This document shows positions 38,901 to 46,400 of a stretch of DNA of 64,000 bases, one piece after another (position 1 is the first letter of the stretch; each line of letters begins with the position of its first letter). The position numbers and the translations under genes are program-made. Below the pieces are notes generated by a model. The model searched no databases. It was not told the origin of the DNA and was given only the letters and a program-made list of their open reading frames with translations. The DNA is taken from NCBI GenBank assembly GCA_947184155.2, contig CAMXCT020001112.1, positions 580,001 to 644,000 of the forward strand. Direction: 5' to 3'. The DNA comes from Cladocopium goreaui (lineage: Eukaryota > Sar > Dinophyceae > Suessiales > Symbiodiniaceae).

Positions 38901-40225
38901 AGAAATACCGAGTCCAAAACAACAGGCGTTTTCAACCACAATTGCAAAGAGAACTGAAAAAAGAGCATGCGAACCATGGTGCCGGCAGGCATGCATGGAT
39001 CGACAGAACCCAAATATATATATATATACATATAATGTATATATATAATATATAATATATATATATATATATGTATATTATATATGTAATTACATATATA
39101 TCCCAACAAGCATCGACAAAACATGGATTGAAAAAGTCTAGCATGTTTCTTTCTTAAACAATGCTCCCCATTAAACCAGGTAGGTGAAACTCACCGCTTA
39201 CACATTGGTTAATCAACCATCAACAATAATGTATCAAGTATTATTATACCCATGGTGAATCTTAGATACCTGCCGCAATATTCATTTTTTTTGGTTGGTA
39301 TATTTTACCATTGATAGCAAAAGATTAAACAAGATTAAACGACTAGTTCGTCTCTAACCAAGGTTGACCCAGTACCCACATCTTTACTGGTTCAAATCCT
39401 TTTCCATGGTCAATGGCCATTTCAGGAACCTAAATTGGAGGTATCTAGTCTACCATATATCCATTTTAGGATCCTGAAATTCCCATTGACATGGTGTCAG
39501 ACTTCGGTCACCACCCTTGGACCCCAGCCTGTCAGCAGATCCAAGAGTGAGATCGCCATCGGAATGTTGGATCGCCATGACTTTGCAACAGTACTTGAAT
39601 CCCCTATGTCGTTTGTCTGAACATGATTTAAAATCCTTTACCCTCCAGTAAACTAAGATGGCTATGGAAAATGGACTATTTATAGATGATTTACATTGAT
39701 TTACCTATTAAGATAGTGGTTTTCCTCGCAAACTCTTAGTTTCCCAGAGGCTAAGCATCAATTTCGGTGAAGCGTTGGGAATCATCCGTGGTGTGTGAAC
39801 TTGTCCTAGCCAATGACACGCGGATGATAGAGAACTTCCATGCACTGATTTTTTTTTTTGAGTCCATGGTGCTGAAAGGCCAAGCTCAACTGCAAAGAGA
39901 AGTTGTTGTCACGTTTGTTTTCAAATTGGTAAATTGGATCATAAATGATCATACTTTACCGGACTGTCAAAATGATCTTCTTTTGAACATCACAAATCAC
40001 AAGCGTGGGATATTGGGAGTGCCTAAACATGAAGAAATCATAGAGCATACTAACCACATGCATGGGAAAATGATGATCAAGTACCGAACTTTCAGATCTT
40101 TCAGGTCCAAACCACGACAAATCCACAGCAACGCCCGAACTTTTTCCTTCCTCAAGGGCTTCCAAGACTCACAACGGTTCCAATTCTCGGCACCTGCCAC
40201 AGATTCGGCGCGGAAGTTGCTCAAA
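23914..40225 (-). CDS. Unrecognised multi-exon chain upstream of, and probably joined to, the GT61-like gene
   Basis: Thirteen phase-compatible exons: 40225-40085, 39844-39757, 39580-39503, 38953-38909, 38807-38780, 37848-37796 (or from 37857), 37371-37332, 36759-36662, 27277-27191, 26208-26137, 25219-25062, 24266-24206, 23970-23914. The last continues in phase into exon 23014-22906. Representative peptides: AENWNRCESWKPLRKEKVRA, NIPMAISLLDLLTGWGPRVV, LHSLRPWKQVLQRRLFPFE, HLERIFDLALVYHDFYAGAL, APFQATNRSQVIGDEGDAE. No family is recognised. The strongest single exon is 25062-25219 (high GC in third positions; acceptor TGTCAG|GTC, itself tandemly duplicated as TCAGGTCTTACTG). No in-frame ATG was found in the first exon, so the true start is missing. 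Some exons may be wrong, since phase agreement alone has a one-in-three chance per join. The copia element lies in the intron between 36662 and 27277. Confidence 0.42.
23990..24119. repeat. MITE-A copy
   Basis: tagcctctggtaaaatatgg ... ctccaattaccagggggta. Makes up over half of the 235-bp intron 23971-24205. Confidence 0.75.
24599..24702. repeat. MITE-A copy (close to consensus)
   Basis: taccctctggtaaactaaca ... tgttaaattaccagagggta, interior 'tcacaatttttaatggga'. TA occurs at both edges. Confidence 0.92.
24895..25005. repeat. AAATCCCAT-type imperfect tandem
   Basis: Ten or so 'aaatcccat/aaatcccac' units. Confidence 0.7.
25280..25425. repeat. AT-rich microsatellite
   Basis: 'tatatatattatgttataat'-type sequence with no longer unit. 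Confidence 0.75.
25502..25605. repeat. MITE-A copy
   Basis: tacccaccggtaaaataaca ... gttagtttaccagagggta. Confidence 0.85.
27038..27162. repeat. MITE-A subfamily 3
   Basis: 'taacatctggtcttatttaa' ... 'gttagtcataaccagatggt'. This subfamily has ATCTGGTTATGAC ends; similar right ends at 44639-44756 and 55845-55978. 29 bp from exon 27191-27277. Confidence 0.75.
27382..27532 (+). repeat. 5' LTR
   Basis: 151 bp, TGTGAAGACT...TGTGATCACA, identical to the 3' LTR. Unusually short for a copia LTR. Confidence 0.97.
27534..27547 (+). promoter_or_regulatory. Possible primer-binding site
   Basis: TGGTATTTCGGAGC starts 2 bp inside the LTR. Its first six bases match the usual initiator-Met tRNA site (TGGTATCAGAGC), but the rest does not, so the primer tRNA is uncertain. 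Confidence 0.45.
27654..28922 (+). CDS. Gag (nucleocapsid-type) of copia element
   Basis: Structural protein that packages element RNA. First ATG at 27654; an in-frame GTG lies 18 bp upstream at 27636. Acidic N-terminal part, then a helical region, and near the C-terminus a CCHC zinc knuckle CRTCGMTGHWHREC (CX2CX4HX4C, nucleotides 28725-28766). The frame ends at a single TAG (28920-28922) in the context CGC GAA TAG GAA GCA. The same frame then stays open without interruption through pol, so the stop is the only barrier between Gag and Pol. Confidence 0.93.
   Translation: MSNPRQWRASYRDDEEEGEDESEVQSSQRETSERTSGESSGFSQQRSDRSSVGPPPSYDGDRKPGAWEDYRLRARLWLRTTTIAETSRGPRMLQQLSGKAFDTMKYLAEDDDWFNDSRNGQLLLEEMGRPDRFGKEEIESLWNSLHRLLYSKLKLADDDILSFRNRFEEANRKVKKHGVNLPAEALGFIYLRQAQVDDLTLERIVTLTKGDLTLEAVIDAMRKLKMRLIQNDDDKKKSHVWFQQASEHEDVGPGLETVSEHSALLNSVEDEEMEALESALRDLEDHGDEDQISAGDAKDILMTLIRQKVNRPVQQLSYKQVQNMKNELKTGRGFRTSPGNQYSGAKRDIQHLKSITKCRTCGMTGHWHRECPQKNQRSSQSNASAAGSSAPPQRDGDVSNKAWWSLSESMEQECLTTSELRE
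29019..35327 (+). CDS. Pol polyprotein: protease, MTase-like, integrase, RT, RNase H
   Basis: 2102 codons from the first ATG after the gag stop; the frame is actually open from 28923. Residues from 29019: aspartic protease D65-T-G; MTase-like region about 700-900 (S748-P-P-C and F805-E-H-P); integrase zinc site H1015-x4-H1020-x27-C1048-x2-C1051; integrase acidic residues D1078, D1135, E1170; RT D1640 and A-T-D1731-D1732; RNase H D1885, E1943, D1991. All expected copia catalytic positions are present, so the protein looks functional. The stretch about residues 290-630 has no domain in this frame and overlaps a GRF-finger ORF in another frame. The stop codon lies 16 bp inside the 3' LTR. Confidence 0.95.
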   Translation: MLIAKQQVLGKHPKRMTKMLYHTTQPLEPGSQDSGRAVVSPIAKGKAPQPFDFAQSDVSEHCVVDTGCQRTAVGSNVLARIVATLPTGMQVRYEKRQFQFKGAGGVTKTNQVAVIPISLGRRPAIIRAAVLDEPADAPLLFSLPILKALGAVIDLADHHLHLRSIAEKIPISFNSRGQLCIRLFDFSSVQQNMTDMPWKPKKMIGDECTVFYQSEFCPQVCRSEVNSASEVDVVPVTHALGSVEKMKSCFTFPDSKHMPDQAMIPHVECDETSHCSSVPVKNSNSTVDLAVDQHGDRRAPQAQLCEPGHIRCQQACPNLASHGQQAANQGALAHGMECHVQPHDASNSVVEPSADANVTCRRTGILGGDVRSSSGSSHGEERADEDASKSQEARQSREKEQTPETTARPGICTLRNQSEFHTDSRQPQSCHPSHGEHDVSKCSGQHEESGVGFAPTVLLWAPMQDIYMSTTGSKLWENLPPLPTDSKHSCTVPLFHVAGTNEGPTVRDSVKPKVSIGCSLKQAWKGTWDVIKPSLQEQQQRQEEEEEEAKEAIHQQLKQQLLRSSTARSRRIKPGSWTFLSSSMEPSRHQLSPGDEDMQALWRTSSSDLQDRRSDAHLGRSCKIQVSDIGSLPAIQTMPRGVRKRIIGEIKKQIHLLENHHEVSENGARPEHEMPCTPTDDELHEIFQLIRIGEVFSNPRFTQRAPKHGLFGGRAFDLQLGDDLLVPSNRKACLQHLRTENYDFVAVSPPCEMFSMLQFLAKGRSKEQLQHDDHYQKKFQEAMTLLTFGITVCLDQQIRGKLYMFEHPWSAMSWRQNVIQRVLRLPSTYVARTDQCCFGLTDLDHNPIRKRTGIMSNSRHVARAVARTCKEDHVHQHCIGASHGKPRAAAAARYTNKMVDAILRGVIKELRGEAINHDRSLEEFEMIFHSNHSSWSKAPTISQFVITSSGNDSAIPQVHLLERCTTNQFDLLPVEAALEPSASDEIEHLAPEDEDVEQISEERRTKIMKELEAIHRGLGHPCLQHMLKILKAGNASKAVCQIARDFTCATCLESSRPKPWRLAAPPRELPFNEVVGVDLITLKLRDISVHCLNIICWGTRYQMVIPLTGTKSQDVRNAYRHWTTCFGAPRVVKCDLGREFKKDFSARCATDGTILDPISLEAPTQNSITEREGKSFKMIFYKTAHEYGNIESQDEMHELIHVTGLMKNRLSHRGGYSPIHRVFGITPCLPGETLRGDEGNHAHTAALQAGDIALQKQEHMRLAAGRAFFSQSCTDAIRRAKYSGSRRIDHFEVGDVVYFWAINQHMKVGHQNSASRRPPQQCWNGPATVVAYQHPNSLYLNHQGRLVKAAPEQCRHNSADEEASTSALLEKLCRIRQNFQEDRVIGIEDITAQDRPEHVEDHPTHKKRAYGKQPPAEKRLRVAAAAVDDESNRDTMHRPAIDLDPSDEEQYERNVMDLDSNIGSDVEIASASDGYSASIAPSSDHSLWNLEHLGEQIEAWSAKTQSKELQLKDLDDHDKQLFRAAIKKEWDTNVKAGAIRVVPPSEALRIRQTMPHRIMKSRLLHVAKPIDDITQFDSSQILHHGSEEQPCKAKSRWIVRGDRDPDLFSVESTSPVVARDSLFLGLQVISSHQWPLHFADFSQAFMQGGEISRKEPLYCEIPCDQIDGIEPGSLVVVLKTVYGLTDAPYQWNQHLDHALRSLGYKPSILDACLYMLHKDDSLQGVIMLATDDLISGGTQEHWSRMNQLKEKYRFGKWDFDKGRFCGKDISRQKDGVIKISQEYYADLKCQSRIKVPKGVSDDQPCTAEQVKELRSYVGALSWLSKETRVDLAGSTAILMQCFPKPCIRDLKTCNKILKDAFKHKDVHIKLQPIDPTRLSILVTSDAAWGNALDEKGDMEKSQAGYIVMACDRMMLHGQESHFGILGWKSHTLKRRTVSTLGAETQAIVESSSVASWFRYLLVEMMFPQVLPKMDSNWEDSLKVLEFGLVTDAKSVFDALSRPSPISAADKRTCIDLSIIRDFLRRDHGCIRWIDGRYQLADSLTKMMPSDFLRAVLKLGRYQLTDEYDALQLRRDAKLEKQARRDLKIQTSEKESMMDVKTA
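29899..30897 (+). CDS. Overlapping-frame ORF with GRF zinc finger, inside pol
   Basis: Open from 29860 (after TAA 29857-29859) to TGA 30895-30897 in the frame one base ahead of pol; first ATG at 29899. Contains a lysine-rich, probably coiled-coil stretch (EKKEQMKTQANLKKQDKAER). It then has a GRF zinc finger at about 30385-30510: C-F-C-G-x-P, then Y-G-R-T-F-L-R-C-P, then C-H-F-F-M-W, which is the conserved pattern. A KDKKKKKKKPRK basic/serine tract follows, and a C-x-x-C-G-E motif near the end. GRF fingers bind single-stranded nucleic acid in DNA-repair and topoisomerase proteins. How this frame would be translated (internal start, frameshift, splicing) is not visible. Confidence 0.72.
   Translation: MEIEGPRKRSCVSQDTSDASKHVPIWRRMVSKLRIREHWLMVWSVMSSLMMPAIQLWSHLLMQTSHAEELESLEEMSDLVQVAVMEKKEQMKTQANLKKQDKAERRNKLQKQLRGQGYAHSETSQSFTLIPDSPKAVTLRMENMMSQSVPANMKNQELDLHQLCFCGLPCKTYTCRQQGANYGRTFLRCPQTPNTPAQCHFFMWLEPTKGLQYETLSNPRSQSGAASSKHGKEHGMSSSHHSKSSSKDKKKKKKKPRKPSTSSSSSSSSVPARRDHAASSLDHGPSCHHQWSRRGTNSHQEMKTCKHCGERQVLIYKTGEVTRTWVDPAKYK
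31137..31730 (+). other. Cytosine-methyltransferase-like domain within Pol
   Basis: Pol residues about 707-904. GLFGGRAFDL resembles an AdoMet-binding motif I followed by an acidic residue. AVSPPCEMFSMLQ matches motif IV (P-P-C with catalytic cysteine, C751). LYMFEHPWSAMSW sits where motif VI (E-N-P/E-H-P) is expected. A Cys/His cluster (C869-K-E-D-H-V-H-Q-H-C878) follows. The domain lies between protease and integrase. Retrotransposon-borne cytosine methyltransferases are reported from dinoflagellates; activity here is inference. Confidence 0.6.
35312..35462 (+). repeat. 3' LTR
   Basis: Identical to 27382-27532. Its first 16 bp encode the end of Pol. A purine-rich run 'cgaaaaagaaag' about 10 bp upstream may be the polypurine tract. 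Confidence 0.97.
36481..36578. repeat. MITE-D copy, degenerate
   Basis: ctggttgttggttttaacca ... gtttgaaaccaccaacgag. Confidence 0.7.
36833..36909. repeat. (GTTGTATGAT)n
   Basis: Eight tandem decamers with one T-for-G change. Confidence 0.95.
37430..37750. repeat. AT-rich, TATAC-periodic tract
   Basis: Low-complexity 'catatac' and 'cactatat' repeats ending in a poly-A run. Confidence 0.8.
38122..38263. repeat. MITE-B copy (best preserved)
   Basis: CAAGGTGGTGCCCCAGTTCG ... CACTGGGGGGCACCACCTTG; the arms are nearly perfect complements, and the interior has paired 'gttggtgaa' / 'aaaccaac'. Confidence 0.85.
38396..38507. repeat. MITE-G copy
   Basis: Inverted repeat with arms 'gttaaaacaatgccatgttt' and 'ggcttatgattgttttaccc', and an internal inverted copy of 'catgactgggaatgg'. 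Confidence 0.65.
39012..39112. repeat. AT microsatellite
   Basis: (TA)n interrupted by 'atgtat' and 'attatat'. Confidence 0.85.
39639..39753. repeat. MITE-A copy forming most of a 176-bp intron
   Basis: taccctccagtaaactaaga ... tcttagtttcccagaggcta. The intron 39581-39756 consists mainly of this element, and its 5' splice site (GAT|GC on the minus strand) lies 3 bp outside the element. Confidence 0.8.
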
Positions 40226-40444
40226 CTCAACTCATCAACAGCTACCCATCACCAATTTCACCCATGCTTCGAGGACTGAAAGCCCACTTTTTCTTAGTTT
40301 AACTCTTTGATTCTGATTAAATCAGAGCAAAGTTATATCCAAAGTTCAACCCCCATTTCTTGCCGTTGCGTCCGTTAAGTCGTCATTTTCCACCGGCCGC
40401 CGGTAGCTGTTCCCTCCTCCCGCGCAACCGCTTGACGCGTGACC

Positions 40445-43400
40445 TCACTTCATCCTCGCCACACGGTCCTCAATGATGGACATCTTCACGCCATTGCCCT
40501 GGATCCGTTTCGAGGTGTCGGTGTCCATAGTCATGGGGCTACCCCCAAATTCCATGTAAAAAGAGCTCAAAATTGATGGTTACCCTCTCCCTATGGATCC
40601 AAGTACCTTCTCAGGAAGTGTTTGGGGTATAATTTACTATAATTTGGAGGGTTAAGTACCTTCTCAGACAGTGTTTGGATCCATAGGGTCTGGTTAACAG
40701 TTTGAAAAATCACCATTTTTGGGGTAATCATCCATTTTGAGAGCTCAAAATGGATGGTTACCTGGTAAACTAACAGTTTGCGAACTGGAAAAAATCACCG
40801 TTTCTGGTAAATCAACCATAAATGACCACTTTCAACTTGACCAAAGGGGTAGATGATCATGAGATTGTGGTGATTTCCCAGCAAAATCGCCATGTTTGAT
40901 GAAACCCTTGAGGATCGTCCGATCCGAAAGGTTTCAAGGTACCCCTGCCATCTACCAAGGGATTCTGAGGCGACAACCTGGTTCTGAAAACCACGTACCA
41001 AGTGGGATCCTAAGTCCTATACCTGAAAAAAAAGAGGGTTACCCAAATTGATAAACATACAAAAAACGATGGAAAATCACATTGTTTAATGGGTAGATCC
41101 ACTATTTCGACTGGGCCATTTTCAAGTTCGCAAACTGTTTGTTTACCAGGCCGGGTAGTTGGAGATAGGGAGGAGTAACCAACAGAAAATCTGTCAAACC
41201 CATGATGTTTTGCCGTAGGATCAGTTTTGGGGGCTTCCGGCTTCAAGTTTCGGCCCGGAGACCAACACTGGGCAACAGAAAATGGATCAAAATGGTGCTT
41301 TCCGAAAATGGGGACTCCTTTTATCTCCTTTTCACCATTTTCGGGTGTCAGGTCGTGTAAAATCACCACTATAGGGTGGGTCAGCTATGGAATTTCTGGG
41401 GTTTTTTCCAACATTCCACCCGTGTGATTCCTGGATATAGGTTTGTGTGAAACTAGGGCACCTCCCACACATCTATGCTTTATAAATCTTTATAATACAT
41501 TTGCCCTGCAGAACTGCCAAGTTTGGGTTAATCTACCATTTATTGCCCGATAATATTGTTAGCAAGTGGGCAACAATATGGTAAACCAAGAATATACCAT
41601 AATAATCATAATATACCATCTCAGCAATAAGCCATCCCAGTAGCAAATCATTGGGAGTCATTACATCACCCGAAATAGGGTTATATCAAACAATAAAATC
41701 CAATTGGTGATGGTCTATGGCATGGATTTAGCTCATTACTCATATTACAACCCTCTTACCCTCCGGTAATGAAACATGGCTTCCAATTTCCGCAGTTGTA
41801 TAAGGGACTTCCCAGCCATGTTTGATTCCCGGATGGTATTTGCCCATTCTATTCCAATTCTCAAAAGTCTTATCCCATAGTTATCCCAATCAAACCATAT
41901 ACCCTCTGGTAGACAAACATAGCATAACATGGCTATTGAAAATGGCCCAGTCGAAATAGTTGATTTACCTATTAAACATGGTATGTTTCCATCGTTTTTT
42001 GTAGGTTTACCAGAGGGTAAATAGCACAGTGGCTTTGTCCAATATCATCCCAATGCCATGGTGGGTATACCATGGTATACCCAATTTGAGACAGACCCAT
42101 ATTAAACAACCATACTTGGTGACTCATCCCGCTTACTAAGTAGCTTATATATATAATATTGTATATATATATATCCCTGGTTTTGTAGTGGCATAAGGGG
42201 GGTTAATCCACTCAAAAAGCTTGGGTTAGAACCTACTTACTAAGTGGGATGAGCCACCAAGTCCCAAATTGCCATTTATGGGTTAATTCCCGATTATCCC
42301 ATCATTACCCCATATAAAATAGAAAAACAAATAGCCAGACAACCATGAAAAACCTTTTCGGCAGCCTTCACCCCCCATTTCCCCCACAACAAACTCGCCT
42401 TTGGCAGGGAGATCCAAGGCTTACTACCCTGACCAATGACAAAGACGTTCTCAAGTCGCGTGTTGAAGGTGTGTCCCAAGGCATCCTTTGCAGGGGGCAT
42501 TTCGGATGGAAAAGTTCGGGTGTTTTTTCTGTTTTTTTAATGGATTTGCCTTGAAAACATTGATATGGAGATATATCATGGAGATGTTTTTTTTTGAATT
42601 TGACTTAATGATACTTAGACAATTGAGGTGGATATATATATATATTCGGGATTATACAAGAGTATCTATTGAAATGGGAGTGTATCATATTGTATCTACT
42701 ATGGGTTCGTATATCTACTATAAAAATCGGGTTTTTCTATGGGATTACTATGGATGAAGCGTTTCACTAAAATCAGAAAAGCTGTTTTTCCATGGCTTGA
42801 GATGTTGATTTCACAGGGTTAAACGTACAGAACATGTGGCCAGTCTAGGAAGAAACAATCATGAATAAAATCATATTTATATCATTGTATCTATTATTAA
42901 TCATATATGCAATAATAGTGTATCCAATCAATAGATATCCTTAGGTAATGTATTGATATTTATATTGGTGAAACAACATCTATCTAATGATTGTGAATAA
43001 GTTGGGAAACAACATAAAATAACTCTTGTCAGTATGACTATAGAATTACCACACAAAGTGAAACAGTGAAACAACTTCTGTGGGGAAAAGTGCGTATCTC
43101 TTTGGTTGTGCACATCGAATGTGTTTGGCCAATCGGCTTTCGACACCACAGAGGATGAACTGGGTATTCCTGAGCATAGTCTCGGCGGACTGTCTTGAAA
43201 TAGGAAATACCATTTAAAAAAAACAAATGTACCCATTAAAGTAGCCATAAATGGGACAATACCCTATGTTGAGGCACGCCCACATACTTCTGAGGCAAAG
43301 GTATCGCATAAAGTTTGAAATGGTGGCCCCTGAACTGGGTTTCTCAGTAAAAAAACAGCATCTCTGGAGCTATCAAAGCCAAGCTTGGATTCAAAATTAG

Positions 43401-46400
43401 TAAGTCAGGTCCCAGCCTATCATTGGTATATGAAGTCCGACATGTCTCAAATGTTCGATGGTTATCCTTTTATTACCCCAATATTCACCCATCAACCGGT
43501 GTTAATACATAGGACTGTAAGTAGATTAATGCCCTTGTGAGTGGTGTGTATATATATATATAAACTCGATGGATTGTGGTTGAGGCGATATAAGCCTGAT
43601 CTATGATCCCTACAACATATTACAATTGAGACAGCAATATAAATGATCCTGGAGGTCAGAATCTCAGAATCTAGGAATCTAGTAAGTTGGTGTTCATCCC
43701 TATATAGCAGGATATAATTGTTGAAGAAAATACCTGAATTTGGATTTTAAAAAATGGGTGGGGAAAAAGAAAGGCTGGTTTTACCAATCAACAAAATGGG
43801 AACTAATTGAATATTGATAGCGATAAAGCGATAAGGGATGCCCAAAATGATTCTCCGATATTGAAGAAACACATCAGTTATATTAACATCTATCGAACAT
43901 ATACCAAACAACATACAGTACACAAATCATCACATAAATCCAAAAAAAATACAGTGTGTGTATATATATATAATATACCATCTGGTTATTTAACATAGCC
44001 ATGGAAAATCCCTTATAAATGGAGGTTTCTAGCTGGGAAAATCATCTATTTCTATGGGCCATGGCGTCCATGGCTACATATGTTAAATAACCAGAGGGTA
44101 TATATACCTAGGATATACACCCCACAGTAAACATAGAGCTTGGGGCAAATGTCACCCTGGAAAATTCCGCCGAATCCTTGACGTGCACCATCTCGAAGGA
44201 GCCCGGGTGCTTCTCTTCATGAGTGATGGTGCCCACGCGGCCTCGTGGAATTTCTGGTTGGAATTTCTTGTTTCATAGCAGTGGCTTCTCAACGTGAAGC
44301 AAGCAGCACGATTCAGCGGAGATTTCACATGAACCAACTGGAATATGGACCAGTAAAGAGGATTCAAGCGATCATAGGGATTCGACATGATACGAGCAAC
44401 CAGAAGGAGCTGATCAGCATGGAGTGCTGATGGTATTTTGTCAAGAGCATGTGGAGCAGAAAAGAAAGGATTTAGCCAGCAATGATGTTCGATGGCTTGT
44501 TGCTGCTTTCAACCCTCAAAAAATTGGAATGTTACTTCGGGTCATCCTCCCATGAAACTATGGTTGTCTATGGTTTTTCACCATGAAACTATCAAACAAC
44601 TGGAAACCACCAACTGGATAGTATACCCTATACCACAGTACCCTCTGGTTATTTAACAGTTCGCCATGGAAAGATCCACCATTTTTAAGAACGGTAAATC
44701 ATCTATTTCTATGGGCCGTAATTTCCCATGGCTATGTTAGTCATAACCAGATGGTATACCAGTTGTACAGTAATACCCTCTGCTAGTCCAACACTTCGCC
44801 CTTCGGAAATCCCAAAAAGGTCGATGCCATCCGATACGCCCCAAACCATCCACCTGGCATAGCCCGAACATCATGGAAAAACCATGAAAAACCTTCATAG
44901 ATCCACTACTTTGTGATATAGTGTTCCCAATGAAAATATATCAAAATGCCATAAAAAAAGGGGGATTGACTCCCCCATTTTCAGACACACAACGACCCTT
45001 GTCGTTGCTCAAAAAGTCCAAACTGGTTCGAACAACTTCAAACTACCTGGCGCTCATAGAGATTTGACCAGCAAGAGTTGTTTTTTATGTTTTTTTCATG
45101 GGAATCTAACCAGCAATCACGGGATTTTGCATGATTTTTCATTTAAGCGTGTAATTTAAGCCATCCAGATGCCATCAACATACCCGCAATTAGATGCAAT
45201 GAGCATTTCCCTCCAAGTTAAGAGGTTTTTCCATGGGAAAAAACATCGATTTTAATCATCGAACTCAATGAATTTGGTGAATTTTCCAGCAAGCCATGTT
45301 TGATTTTCGGAGGCCACGTATCTTGAGACTTTTCCCACTGAGATCCACCGACCAATGTTGTTTCCACCGCTGATCATGACCTCAGGCTATATAAAATTGA
45401 GGGAAAAATGGTGATTCACCATGGGTTTCAGTTAGGTTCCCCTAAATCTTCAGACTAGGCTTGCTCCGGGCCAAAGATGACTCCAATATCTCTGGATTGG
45501 GGAAGTCCAGATTTATGAAACCTGGGAACACATAGGGTTTAGCCATCCGCAGCCCTGTTCATCAATAGAAATGCACGGTGCCAGGAAACACGGTGGACTC
45601 TACAGCTTGGGAAGTGATCTGACCAATGACCTCATAGGACCCAGCAAGGGCCCCCAAAAAAAGTGGTATACTGGTTGGTGGTTGACCTACCCCTCTCAAA
45701 AATGCTGGAGTTCGTGAAAGTCAGTTGGGATCATTATATATTCCCAACTGAATGGAAAGTCATAAAAGCCATGTTCCAAACCACCAACCAGTAATTATAT
45801 GGTATGAAATCCAAGTACATAGTTGTTATAATCATACCAAGTATACCAATCATATACTATTATAATATATATATATTATATGTTGGGTGAACGGATTCTT
45901 GTAGGCTTTGGTCCCCCCTTCCCGCCGTCGTTGATCGCCAAGCCGACCATGTTGCCGGTCTCGAACTTCACATGGTCCATCATCTTGCCAGTGTCCAAGT
46001 TTAACCTGCCCAGGACACCCAAAAAACACCCAAAAACTGGGGGATTCTGGGGGTTTACTCCGACTTTTACTAACGGGGAAAAGCCTCACCTTTAAAGGAA
46101 GACAGGGATTGAAAACGCTTGGTTTTCTTCACCCAACTTGGTAGATACATAAAAAAGAATGAAAAAAGCCAACCGATGTTCACCAAGTTGTCGTTTGCAT
46201 GTCTCAGCTTGTAACAAACCAGCTCATTAGCCAATTAAATTACGTATATTAAACCTGGAAAACATCCCAGTCACATATCAGTTCTGGCTGATCAACCACT
46301 AAACTCACATAGATATGGCTGGAAAATCAGCATGCTCAAGAGCCAATTCATCGAACTCACCACGCCATCGAACTACCACAGCTTATCCCACGTTGCTTCG

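Noticed and set aside
39767..40279. 171-codon plus-strand frame
   Set aside because: Overlaps two minus-strand exons that phase together; crosses a poly-T run; no domain.
40916..41267. Two exon-like minus-strand islands ([19 protein letters not shown] and [18 protein letters not shown])
   Set aside because: They phase with each other but fall inside the last eS4 intron, where the eS4 protein has no room for them. May be chance or an alternative first exon of the downstream gene.
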